This document shows, piece after piece, positions 1 to 4,372 of a DNA stretch of 7,325 nucleotides; position 1 is the stretch's first letter; every line of letters begins with the position of its first letter. The position numbers and the translations under genes are program-made. Origin of the DNA: Candidatus Saccharimonadota bacterium. Its GTDB lineage: Bacteria > Patescibacteriota > Saccharimonadia > Saccharimonadales > Saccharimonadaceae. Under the pieces are notes generated by a model, which was given only the letters and a program-made list of their open reading frames with translations, did no database searches and had not been told where the DNA came from. The DNA lies in contig JAQGGY010000002.1 of the NCBI GenBank assembly GCA_028289095.1, positions 1 to 7,325 of the forward strand, given 5' to 3'.

Positions 1-15
1 TAAGAGGAGGTCATT

Positions 16-213
16 ATGGCAGCATCAAATCGAGGTTTAGCATCAGCTGATGACAGCACCAAAAAACGAGTAGCCAGTGAAGGCGGAAAAGCGAGCGGAG
101 GCAACTTCAAAAACGATCCAGCACGTGCAAGTGAAGCGGGAAAGAAGGGTGCAGCAGCTCAGTCTACCGAAGACAAAGCAAAGGGTGGCCGCAACAGCCA
201 TCGTAGCGCATAA
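16..213 (+). CDS. KGG-repeat (YciG-like) stress-induced protein
   Basis: This is a 65-residue, very hydrophilic, Lys/Gly/Ala-rich protein. It has the repeated Glu-Gly-Gly-Lys / Ala-Gly-Lys-Lys-Gly pattern of the KGG (YciG-like, 'general stress protein') family. The repeats lie at about residues 18-31 (SEGGKASGGNF) and 38-46 (ASEAGKKGA), with a final KGG at 56-58. No signal peptide or membrane segment is visible. In other bacteria such proteins are small cytoplasmic proteins linked to stress or stationary phase; the molecular function is not known. The start is well supported by an AGAGGAGG ribosome binding site (3-10) five bases before the ATG. A strong hairpin terminator follows at 233-262, so it is probably the last gene of a transcript entering from the left; any promoter lies outside the window. 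A 67-aa frame starting at 77 overlaps it in another frame and is a shadow. Confidence 0.85.
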   Translation: MAASNRGLASADDSTKKRVASEGGKASGGNFKNDPARASEAGKKGAAAQSTEDKAKGGRNSHRSA

Positions 214-232
214 CATTAGATATTACCCTATT

Positions 233-262
233 AAAATGAGTCGCTATGTAGCGACTCATTTT
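233..262 (+). terminator. Rho-independent terminator after KGG gene
   Basis: A perfect 14-bp inverted repeat (233-246 with 249-262) has core AGTCGCTA/TAGCGACT and A-rich and T-rich ends. It can therefore work in both directions. It lies 20 bases after the stop of the KGG gene and directly before the promoter of the next gene. Confidence 0.85.
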
Positions 263-269
263 ATAAATC

Positions 270-278
270 TGTTAAAAT
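270..278 (+). promoter_or_regulatory. Extended -10 promoter for DUF4190-like gene
   Basis: TGT followed by TAAAAT (273-278) forms an extended -10 element. The ATG at 286 lies only seven bases after it, so the predicted transcript starts at or next to the start codon. No -35 hexamer is visible because that position is occupied by the upstream terminator hairpin. No Shine-Dalgarno sequence precedes the ATG, which fits a leaderless mRNA. Confidence 0.45.
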
Positions 279-285
279 AAAAGTA

Positions 286-648
286 ATGACAAATAAAACA
301 TCGACACCACCACAGAAAGCTGCAGCATCCGTAGCTACAGATCAAGGTAATGGCCTGGCAATTTCTTCACTTGCCCTTGGTATACTATCCCTAGCCGGCA
401 TGTTCTTCTTAACAGGAATTCCTGCTATTATCACCGGCATTATGTCGCTACGAAAAGGACAAAAAGAACGCGGCATGAGTATCGCCGGAATCATTATGGG
501 ATCCATTGGGACACTACTATCCTTATTACTGCTATTAGCCCTTATATTTATAGTGGCACTCGGAGTGATGAGCAATCCACAGGCAACACCCGGTGAACCC
601 TCATTTGATACCGAACTAAATATGCCCATCGAAAGTTCACGAACGTAG
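286..648 (+). CDS. DUF4190-like small membrane protein
   Basis: This is a 120-residue protein. It has a polar, Thr/Ala-rich N-terminus (1-22) and a DUF4190-type core with two hydrophobic segments, at about 24-52 (starting GLAISSLALGILSL) and 65-95. A basic loop (RKGQKERG, 56-63) separates them, and the tail from about 96 is Pro/Glu-rich. DUF4190 proteins are small bacterial membrane proteins of unknown function in which a Gly-rich 'AI.SLVLGI.s' motif repeats in both helices; both copies are recognisable here (the second is MSIAGIIMGSIG). By the positive-inside rule the basic loop should be cytoplasmic, with both termini outside, but this is inference. The ATG has no ribosome binding site and sits seven bases after a -10 element. 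It is flanked by terminators on both sides, so it is probably monocistronic. Confidence 0.8.
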   Translation: MTNKTSTPPQKAAASVATDQGNGLAISSLALGILSLAGMFFLTGIPAIITGIMSLRKGQKERGMSIAGIIMGSIGTLLSLLLLLALIFIVALGVMSNPQATPGEPSFDTELNMPIESSRT

Positions 649-712
649 GGTAGTTCTAGCGGAAGTAATATTCGTCAGGATAGCGACCTGAAGGCATTTC
701 CACCCTGTGTAA

Positions 713-756
713 ACCATAGAAAAAAGACGAGTAAAAACTCGTCTTTTTTCTATGGT
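713..756 (-). terminator. Bidirectional terminator after tRNA-Arg and DUF4190-like gene
   Basis: A perfect 19-bp inverted repeat (713-731 with 738-756, loop 732-737) has core GACGAG/CTCGTC flanked by six A's and six T's. It can end transcripts from both sides: the tRNA-Arg on the - strand and the DUF4190-like gene on the + strand. The outer arm includes the complement of the tRNA 3' ACCA (753-756), so the full stem reaches into the tRNA gene. Confidence 0.85.
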
Positions 757-829
757 GAACCCGGCAAGATTCGAACTTGCGACCTTTGGCTCCGCAAGCC
801 AACGCTCTATCCAGCTGAGCTACGGGTCC
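753..829 (-). tRNA. tRNA-Arg(GCG), CCA encoded
   Basis: The reverse strand folds as a standard 77-nt tRNA. The acceptor stem is GGACCCG/CGGGTTC with discriminator A and an encoded CCA. The D-arm is GCTC...GAGC, with an A in the position-20 region typical of arginine identity. The anticodon stem TTGGC/GCCAA carries loop TTGCGGA, and the T-arm is GCAAG-TTCGAAT-CTTGC. The anticodon is GCG, reading CGC and CGU. Most bacteria read these codons with an ACG (inosine-34) tRNA, so the G34 form is notable. A promoter candidate lies upstream at 916-945 and a terminator starts at its 3' end. Confidence 0.95.
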
Positions 830-915
830 ATATTGCGGCGCTACACGTTTTGACACGCATAACTCCGCTTGTAACTAGAAGGTGCTTTGCTACTTAAAAG
901 CAGCGAACATCGGCT

Positions 916-945
916 ATTGTACCATGCAACAGGGATGCGGGGCAA
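916..945 (-). promoter_or_regulatory. Promoter for tRNA-Arg
   Basis: On the reverse strand TTGCCC (940-945) and TACAAT (916-921) are separated by 18 bases, with an extended TGG just before the -10. Transcription would start near 909 and give a leader of about 80 nt before the tRNA, to be removed by RNase P. The site sits just beyond the stop of the neighbouring membrane protein gene. Confidence 0.5.
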
Positions 946-958
946 GTTTTGAGGGTAA

Positions 959-1618
959 TTAAATGCGTAATTTACGAATAATACGATCGACAACGTCCAA
1001 ATGTAGCTCTTGCATAGGCAGACGGGCGCCAAGCATGTCGACAATTGCTTCGCCGGCAGCTTCCGGAAAGTACACTGATACACCGGGCTTGAATCGCTTT
1101 ACAGGCAATAACAACACTGAGTATTCTTTTCCGTCATGGATCACACCGAAACCTTTAAATTCACCGAACGGATATAGCCGATCGTTAATATGCAGGCCTT
1201 TTCGGCTAAGCGTGTAATCAATCATGCGCGGTGGGCGATTAACATACACAAATAACGCCACAGCCATCACAGGAACAAGGATAATAAACGTTATTGATTT
1301 GATCAGAAAGATAGCAATTGCCATTAATACAACGAACACTGCGGCGAATGCTACGAACCATAATTGACCTTTATCATGCTGGATATATTCCTGAGCTTGC
1401 CAACGAACTGGTTCAAAATTAGGTTCGTCGGACGAAACATTTTCTTCGTCGATTGGCGCGTCAGGTTGCATAGGAACCGCATCAATAACTGGCGGTTCAG
1501 GGGTTAAAGTGACGACAGGGCCATCTACCTGTGCTGGTGTTGGCTCGGCAGCATACGGGGCCTGTGCAGGCTGTTCGACTGGTTGTTTCCACTCAGCTGG
1601 ATGGTTGTTCGGTTGCAT
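959..1618 (-). CDS. Conserved CPR-type membrane protein, function unknown
   Basis: This is a 219-residue protein. Residues 1-72 are Pro/Ala/Gln/Glu-rich and probably disordered. A short conserved-looking block follows (RWQAQEYIQHDKGQLWF, 72-88), then two closely spaced hydrophobic helices (about 86-106 and 109-127). The soluble C-terminal domain (about 128-219) alternates beta-like segments, for example TLSRKGLHINDRLYPFGEF at 136-154. This arrangement resembles small Patescibacteria membrane proteins with a Pro-rich head, a W-x-A-x-E-Y motif, a helical hairpin and a PH-like tail; the PH-like fold is a guess from the pattern. No catalytic motif is visible. The ATG lies six bases after a TATACT -10 element and has no Shine-Dalgarno site, suggesting a leaderless message. 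Confidence 0.8.
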   Translation of the reverse strand: MQPNNHPAEWKQPVEQPAQAPYAAEPTPAQVDGPVVTLTPEPPVIDAVPMQPDAPIDEENVSSDEPNFEPVRWQAQEYIQHDKGQLWFVAFAAVFVVLMAIAIFLIKSITFIILVPVMAVALFVYVNRPPRMIDYTLSRKGLHINDRLYPFGEFKGFGVIHDGKEYSVLLLPVKRFKPGVSVYFPEAAGEAIVDMLGARLPMQELHLDVVDRIIRKLRI

Positions 1619-1624
1619 AATTTT

Positions 1625-1633
1625 AGTATAGCA
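1625..1633 (-). promoter_or_regulatory. Extended -10 promoter, leaderless start
   Basis: On the reverse strand TGC-TATACT (extended -10) ends six bases before the ATG at 1618. A transcript starting at the usual distance would begin at the start codon. No good -35 hexamer is seen at 16-18 bp spacing, as is common for extended -10 promoters. Confidence 0.55.
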
Positions 1634-1689
1634 TGTGCGGAATAAAGCAACATACTACAAATATCACAAACTATTAACTAACGTAACCG

Positions 1690-1718
1690 TTTAAAAAGGC
1701 GTCTAAATATGGTAATAT
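1690..1718 (+). promoter_or_regulatory. Promoter for candidate structured RNA
   Basis: A weak -35 TTTAAA (1690-1695), a 17-bp spacer and an extended -10 TGG-TAATAT (1710-1718) are present. Transcription would start at about 1724-1725, exactly where the long stem of the downstream RNA begins with GG. The ten bases ATGGTAATAT (1709-1718) recur in the promoter at 6929-6957. Confidence 0.55.
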
Positions 1719-1723
1719 TAAAA

Positions 1724-1902
1724 GGTTGAGACCGATAATCACATATCCTGATAATTGCTGGTCGTCCGCATCATGCTCCATGATGCAGCCACAAATGAAT
1801 TCCAGTCGAGTATGATGCTTGATTGTTGGTCTCAACAACCTAGTTTGTGGCTGCTTCATGGCCAAAAAATACAATAACCAAATTATTTTTGGTTATTTTT
1901 TT
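1724..1902 (+). ncRNA. Candidate novel structured small RNA (pseudoknot or switch)
   Basis: This non-coding stretch lies between two - strand genes, yet all its signals point to + strand transcription. Stem P1 pairs 1725-1741 with 1820-1836: 17 continuous pairs including one G-U and one U-G, which would be A-C mismatches on the other strand. Stem P2 pairs 1768-1778 with 1808-1818: 11 pairs with one G-U. The P2 loop (1785-1795, GCAGCCACAAA) is perfectly complementary to 1844-1854 downstream, and six further pairs (1778-1783 with 1856-1861) follow a single U-U mismatch. This crosses P1 and P2, so it is either a pseudoknot or an alternative fold. A competing 8-bp hairpin (1768-1775 with 1779-1786) would exclude P2. 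A U-rich terminator ends the unit, giving about 180 nt. I see no match to tmRNA, RNase P RNA, SRP RNA or the closed rod shape of 6S RNA. No + strand gene follows, so it looks free-standing rather than a leader. Function unknown. Confidence 0.6.
1873..1902 (+). terminator. Terminator of candidate structured RNA
   Basis: Arms AATAACCAAA (1873-1882) and TTTGGTTATT (1888-1897) are perfect over 10 bp with a 5-nt loop. A run of seven T's follows (1896-1902, overlapping the arm). The stem is AT-rich, but position and U-tract are right for + strand termination. The next + strand transcription unit is about 380 bases away. Confidence 0.65.
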
Positions 1903-1966
1903 GGATTTCAGGGTGATTTTTCAGAGAACAATTACAGGGTGATGGCGATTGCTTTACTCCTTTACA

Positions 1967-2004
1967 AAGAAAATACGCCGACCAGATGGTCGACGTATTT
2001 TCTT
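1967..2004 (-). terminator. Terminator of tRNA-Ser(GCU)
   Basis: Arms 1967-1977 and 1994-2004 (AAGAAAATACG / CGTATTTTCTT) continue as CGACCA/TGGTCG. The one interruption (1978/1993) is a G-U pair in the - strand transcript, so the stem is continuous for the tRNA direction. It starts at the encoded CCA of the tRNA. Between the previous terminator and this one (1903-1966) I see only a repeated CAGGGTGAT (1909-1917 and 1935-1943). Confidence 0.75.
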
Positions 2005-2096
2005 GGCGGAGGAGGGGAGATTCGAACTCCCGCTCCAGATCTCTCCAGACTAATGATTTAGCAAACCATCCCCTTAAGCCACTTGGGTACCCCTCC
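2004..2096 (-). tRNA. tRNA-Ser(GCU), CCA encoded
   Basis: The reverse strand gives a 93-nt class II tRNA. The acceptor stem is GGAGGGG/CTCCTCC (one G-U), with discriminator G and an encoded CCA. The anticodon stem ATGGT/ATCAT carries loop TTGCTAA, so the anticodon is GCU (codons AGC and AGU). A long variable arm typical of serine tRNAs follows, and the T-arm is GGGAG-TTCGAAT-CTCCC. No convincing promoter is seen in the 200 bases upstream. Confidence 0.95.
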
Positions 2097-2103
2097 GTGT
2101 TGG

Positions 2104-2188
2104 GTGTATAAAAATACACTGTGTGGCTGTACATACGATCTAACATTGTATTATTTACTAGTGATAAAGCAGCTTTGCGACTATCACT
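2104..2188. repeat. Intergenic inverted repeats upstream of tRNA-Ser(GCU)
   Basis: The gene-free stretch 2097-2257 holds two small dyads. One is GTGTAT-AAAA-ATACAC (2104-2119). The other has arms AGTGATA (2160-2166) and TATCACT (2182-2188) enclosing the near-perfect palindrome AAAGCAGCTTT (2166-2176). Neither has a T-tract. They could be protein-binding sites or leader structure for the tRNA transcript. Several TACAAT-like hexamers occur on the - strand but none has a good -35 partner. Confidence 0.3.
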
Positions 2189-2257
2189 TACCGCATATTT
2201 TACCCTGTTATGTCATATTGTACTTGGATAATTGTAGCACAATACAGAGGCCAGGTG

Positions 2258-2286
2258 TAGACTTTTTACGTGTTTCTTGCTATAAT
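2258..2286 (+). promoter_or_regulatory. Promoter for lone pilin-like gene
   Basis: TAGACT (2258-2263) is followed after exactly 17 bp by a consensus TATAAT (2281-2286), with an extended TGC before it. The predicted start near 2293 leaves a leader of about 32 nt that contains the ribosome binding site. One of the best promoters in the window. Confidence 0.75.
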
Positions 2287-2314
2287 AGGAATAATATGAT
2301 GTAAAAGCAATAAT

Positions 2315-2319
2315 GGGAG
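2315..2319 (+). promoter_or_regulatory. Ribosome binding site that sets the pilin start
   Basis: GGGAG lies five bases before the ATG at 2325. An in-frame ATG at 2313 overlaps this site and has no Shine-Dalgarno of its own, so 2325 is the better start. Confidence 0.6.
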
Positions 2320-2324
2320 CTGTC

Positions 2325-2741
2325 ATGCAACGATCAAAACGTCATTTAACTGTAGCAGCTTTCACTGTTGCCTCAACATTACTGACTATTACTACTGCGA
2401 TACCTACGTATGCATTCACCGCAGGGATCCGCGACGGTGCAGAGTCAGCAAAAGGTATAGAACACGTCACGGATCTTTTTGGCGCCACAGGTGTTTTTAA
2501 TACGATTACTAACGTCTTATTATTTGTCGTAGGTGCGATTAGCGTCATTATGATCATTATTGGCGGTCTGCGCTATGTCGTATCTGGTGGCGACTCAACG
2601 AACGTCAGCGCGGCAAAAAATACCATCCTTTATGCCATGGTGGGGTTAATCATCGCATTGCTGGCCTATGCAATTATCAATTTCGTTTTGACTAACTTTT
2701 CTGCCAATGGATTTGGCGGCAGTGGCGGGTCAGACGTTTAA
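2325..2741 (+). CDS. T4SS pilin-like (VirB2/TrbC-type) protein, lone copy
   Basis: This is a 138-residue exported protein. It has a Sec signal peptide (1-30, basic start MQRSKRH, cleavage likely after TYA-30) and a short polar stretch (31-58). Two hydrophobic helices follow (about 61-85 and 101-124), joined by the family loop GGLRYVVSGGDSTNVSAAKN (80-99). The tail is Gly/Ser-rich (GFGGSGGSDV). The two-helix layout with a short polar loop is that of VirB2/TrbC pilins, and Patescibacteria encode many such paralogues annotated as type IV secretion system pilins. It is closest to the 4373-4774 protein: both share TITNVLLF, GAISVIM, RYVVSGGDS and AKNTILYA, but codons differ widely, so the duplication is not recent. 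It stands alone between two serine tRNA genes with its own strong promoter. A start at 2313 would add four residues. Role as a pilus or envelope subunit is inferred. Confidence 0.85.
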   Translation: MQRSKRHLTVAAFTVASTLLTITTAIPTYAFTAGIRDGAESAKGIEHVTDLFGATGVFNTITNVLLFVVGAISVIMIIIGGLRYVVSGGDSTNVSAAKNTILYAMVGLIIALLAYAIINFVLTNFSANGFGGSGGSDV

Positions 2742-2769
2742 AGTACACCGCGAGTTCGAGTCGCGTACT
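2742..2769 (+). repeat. T-arm-like hairpin at pilin 3' end (tRNA-Ser fragment?)
   Basis: Directly after the stop, AGTA-(cac)-CGCGA pairs with TCGCG-TACT around a 7-nt loop GTTCGAG. There is no T-tract. CCGCGAGTTCGA (2748-2759) is identical to the T-arm of tRNA-Ser(UGA), which lies 73 bases away on the opposite strand (2832-2843). With a 2-base insertion allowed, the match extends to GTAC..CGCGAGTTCGA. It may protect the mRNA end or be a fragment of a duplicated tRNA. Confidence 0.5.
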
Positions 2770-2775
2770 ATCTGA

Positions 2776-2815
2776 CAAGAAAATAGAGCAACCGGATGGT
2801 CGCTCTATTTTCTTG
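2776..2815 (-). terminator. Terminator between pilin gene and tRNA-Ser(UGA)
   Basis: Arms CAAGAAAATAGAGC (2776-2789) and GCTCTATTTTCTTG (2802-2815) pair perfectly over 14 bp. One mismatch follows (G-U in the - strand transcript), then three more pairs around loop GGAT. A-rich and T-rich flanks allow it to act from both sides. The outer arm overlaps the encoded CCA of the tRNA. Confidence 0.8.
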
Positions 2816-2903
2816 GCGGAGAGGGCGAGATTCGAACTCGCGGTACCATTGCTGACACGACAGTTTTCAAGACTGTTCCCTTAAACCACTCGGGCACCTC
2901 TCC
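2814..2903 (-). tRNA. tRNA-Ser(UGA), CCA encoded
   Basis: The reverse strand gives a 90-nt class II tRNA. The acceptor stem is GGAGAGG/CCTCTCC with discriminator G and CCA. The anticodon stem ACAGT/ACTGT carries loop CTTGAAA, so the anticodon is UGA (reads UCA and other UCN codons). It has a long variable arm, and the T-arm is GCGAG-TTCGAAT-CTCGC. It begins 31 bases after the comF stop codon on the same strand with no terminator between, so it may be co-transcribed with comF. Confidence 0.95.
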
Positions 2904-2934
2904 AATAGGAACCATAGTAACAGATACGGGACGG

Positions 2935-3600
2935 TTAGTCGAGAAGTTGGCGAGCAATTACCGCTACCCATATTTGCGTTGCGCCGGCTGCACGTAATGC
3001 TTCGGCGGCATATTTTATAGTCGCACCTGTTGTAACCACATCATCAATTAATAAATAGGGAACCGCAGGGTTTATTTTACCAGTCACTTTGAAAGCGACT
3101 TTTGCTTGCGCCACGCGCTGCACCCCGCTAGCGCCACGCTGTCTTGATGAATTAGTGCGAGTAATGACCTGACGTAAGCGAATATCACGATGTTTCGCCA
3201 CTTGCTTTGCCAGCAAGAGGGTGTGATCATAGCCCCGTTCACGTACATGACTAGCTACTGTTGGTATTGGTACAACGACCGTCGTGCTAGGCAACTGATC
3301 GATATGTTCAATCAGTAAAAGAGCGAGTGGACGATAGGCGGCATACATATTTTGGAATTTGTAATCGCCAATCAATCGTTGCAGTACCCCTGATCGCTCA
3401 CCGACACACCAGGCGCGGGTATAGGCGACATCGCATGTTTTACAAATCCCAGTATCACTAGCGCCTATTCCACAGGCAATACACAGCACTGACGCATCAT
3501 TATTGATGTTGTATTTACAATCATCGCACAATAGTGCGCCGATTTTACCACATCCACAACAGAGGTGTGGAGCGATGTATGAGAGTAGTGTATCAATCAT
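2935..3600 (-). CDS. comF: ComF-family phosphoribosyltransferase-like protein
   Basis: This is a 221-residue protein with the two-part ComF layout. The N-terminal zinc-ribbon-like region has Cys at 14, 15, 17, 25, 28 and again C40-x2-C43...C53-x2-C56. The phosphoribosyltransferase domain (about 75-221) contains VVVPIPT (108-114), RERGYDHTLLLAK (120-132) and the PRPP-binding motif LLIDDVVTTGATI (183-195). Length is typical for the family. ComF proteins (ComFC/GntX type) are linked to DNA uptake in naturally competent bacteria, where they act in the cytoplasm with the ComFA helicase. In CPR genomes, which lack much of nucleotide synthesis, a DNA-uptake role is attractive but inferred. The ATG has no clear ribosome binding site. 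The promoter at 3635-3640 overlaps that of the divergent Hsp20 gene. tRNA-Ser(UGA) follows closely. Confidence 0.9.
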   Translation of the reverse strand: MIDTLLSYIAPHLCCGCGKIGALLCDDCKYNINNDASVLCIACGIGASDTGICKTCDVAYTRAWCVGERSGVLQRLIGDYKFQNMYAAYRPLALLLIEHIDQLPSTTVVVPIPTVASHVRERGYDHTLLLAKQVAKHRDIRLRQVITRTNSSRQRGASGVQRVAQAKVAFKVTGKINPAVPYLLIDDVVTTGATIKYAAEALRAAGATQIWVAVIARQLLD

Positions 3601-3631
3601 TGTAGTTTTTACGTTTAAGATGGCCGTTTCA

Positions 3632-3660
3632 TTGATTATACCGCAAATGGTTGTTATAAT
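3632..3660 (+). promoter_or_regulatory. Promoter for Hsp20 gene
   Basis: TTGATT (3632-3637) and a consensus TATAAT (3655-3660) are separated by 17 bp, with TGT extending the -10. The leader would be about 40 nt. No CIRCE-type inverted repeat (HrcA site) is visible around it. Confidence 0.75.
3635..3640 (-). promoter_or_regulatory. -10 element for comF
   Basis: On the reverse strand a consensus TATAAT lies 34 bases before the comF ATG. It falls inside the -35 region and spacer of the Hsp20 promoter, so the two divergent promoters share DNA. No good -35 for this direction was found. Confidence 0.45.
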
Positions 3661-3696
3661 GTGAGAGACTATTTGTCAATAGAGCCTAGAGAAAGT

Positions 3697-3701
3697 GGAG
3701 G
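3697..3701 (+). promoter_or_regulatory. Ribosome binding site that sets the Hsp20 start
   Basis: GGAGG lies five bases before the ATG at 3707. An in-frame GTG at 3695 would place this site inside the coding sequence and is therefore disfavoured. Confidence 0.75.
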
Positions 3702-3706
3702 ATATC

Positions 3707-4171
3707 ATGGCCCGGAAACAAAACGATGATCTTTTGATCGAAGATGAACTGGCCGCGGCGTTCTTGAACGACGACGACCTAAACCAACAAGAATCTGCGA
3801 ATGCGCCAGCTGATGATTCAGCATGGGAAGAGTCGGAAGACGATTTTCCAGGGCAACTAGCAGTTGACGTATACGAGACCGATGAACGACTTATCGTCAA
3901 GGCACGTACGGCAGGTGTAAATAAAGAAGACTTAGATGTTAGCATTAGCGACGGCATTCTAACTATTAGCGGTACGCTATCAAGCGGTGATGACACCGAC
4001 GCAACCAACTGGCACATCCAAGAATGCTACTGGGGCGAGTTTAGCCGTACGCTTGCATTGCCTGTCGCAGTCAAAGAAGATGAAGTCGGCGCAGTCCTAA
4101 AAGACGGCGTACTGAGCATCAGCTTTACAAAGGTAAAACAAGAACAAGCTAAGAAAATTACGATTCAGTAA
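3707..4171 (+). CDS. Hsp20/alpha-crystallin small heat-shock protein
   Basis: This 154-residue ATP-independent holdase chaperone would bind unfolding proteins in the cytoplasm. The N-terminal arm (1-48) is strikingly acidic (runs such as NDDDL and EESEDDF), unlike the usual hydrophobic arm. The alpha-crystallin domain spans about 50-144: AVDVYETDERLIVKARTAGV (52-71), then a DGILTISGT strand (82-90), a loop, and RTLALPVAV (114-122). The hallmark DGVLSISF lies at 133-140. The C-terminal anchor ITI (151-153) is the I-x-I motif used for oligomer assembly. Length fits the family. A 5-base-spaced GGAGG fixes the start. It is monocistronic, with its own promoter and a strong terminator at 4191-4220. 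Confidence 0.93.
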   Translation: MARKQNDDLLIEDELAAAFLNDDDLNQQESANAPADDSAWEESEDDFPGQLAVDVYETDERLIVKARTAGVNKEDLDVSISDGILTISGTLSSGDDTDATNWHIQECYWGEFSRTLALPVAVKEDEVGAVLKDGVLSISFTKVKQEQAKKITIQ

Positions 4172-4190
4172 TCCGATTACACGTTCAATT

Positions 4191-4220
4191 AAAAATAGCC
4201 CGTATTTACGGGCTATTTTT
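4191..4220 (+). terminator. Terminator of Hsp20 gene
   Basis: A perfect 13-bp stem, AAAAATAGCCCGT (4191-4203) with ACGGGCTATTTTT (4208-4220), has loop ATTT and ends in a T-tract. It lies 20 bases after the stop. The following 4221-4309 stretch holds no gene or clear structure. Confidence 0.9.
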
Positions 4221-4309
4221 AATGGCTGTGTGTGCCGCGTAAATGAAAAGGTGAATATATACGTATGTCAGAAAATAATCGTGACACGCGATGCTTACTG
4301 GCTATATAT

Positions 4310-4346
4310 AAAAGAAACGCTCCGTATGATACGAAGCGTTTCTTTT
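4310..4346 (-). terminator. Terminator of the pilin cluster
   Basis: AAAAGAAACGCT (4310-4321) pairs with AGCGTTTCTTTT (4335-4346). The inner CGTA/TACG pairs continue across one position that is a U-G pair only in the - strand transcript. The reverse-strand T-tract fits termination of the pilin genes; the 4373 stop codon is 27 bases upstream. Confidence 0.85.
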
Positions 4347-4372
4347 TAATTATCTAATAGCGTATTTTGCTA

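Noticed and set aside
656..856. 66-residue - strand frame over tRNA-Arg
   Set aside because: It contains the 'PVAQLDRA...GRKFESCRVH' translation typical of a translated tRNA gene; it is a shadow of the tRNA.
1724..1861. Integron attC site or IS200/IS605-type end
   Set aside because: The long inverted repeats prompted the idea, but the paired GTTRRRY/RYYYAAC core sites are not present in the right arrangement, and no integrase or transposase is in the window.
1674..1874. 66-residue open frame on the - strand across the candidate RNA region
   Set aside because: No ribosome binding site, unusual composition, and it runs antisense through a well-formed + strand promoter, stems and terminator.
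1819..2061. 80-residue + strand frame beginning MIVGLNN
   Set aside because: It reads through a terminator and into tRNA-Ser(GCU); no Shine-Dalgarno site; explained by RNA features.
3600..3706. CIRCE or other heat-shock operator before Hsp20
   Set aside because: No TTAGCACTC-type inverted repeat is present in this stretch.
4265..4357. 30-residue + strand frame (MSENNRDTRC...) between Hsp20 and the pilin cluster
   Set aside because: It passes through the pilin terminator hairpin, its ribosome binding site is weak, and it has no recognisable feature.
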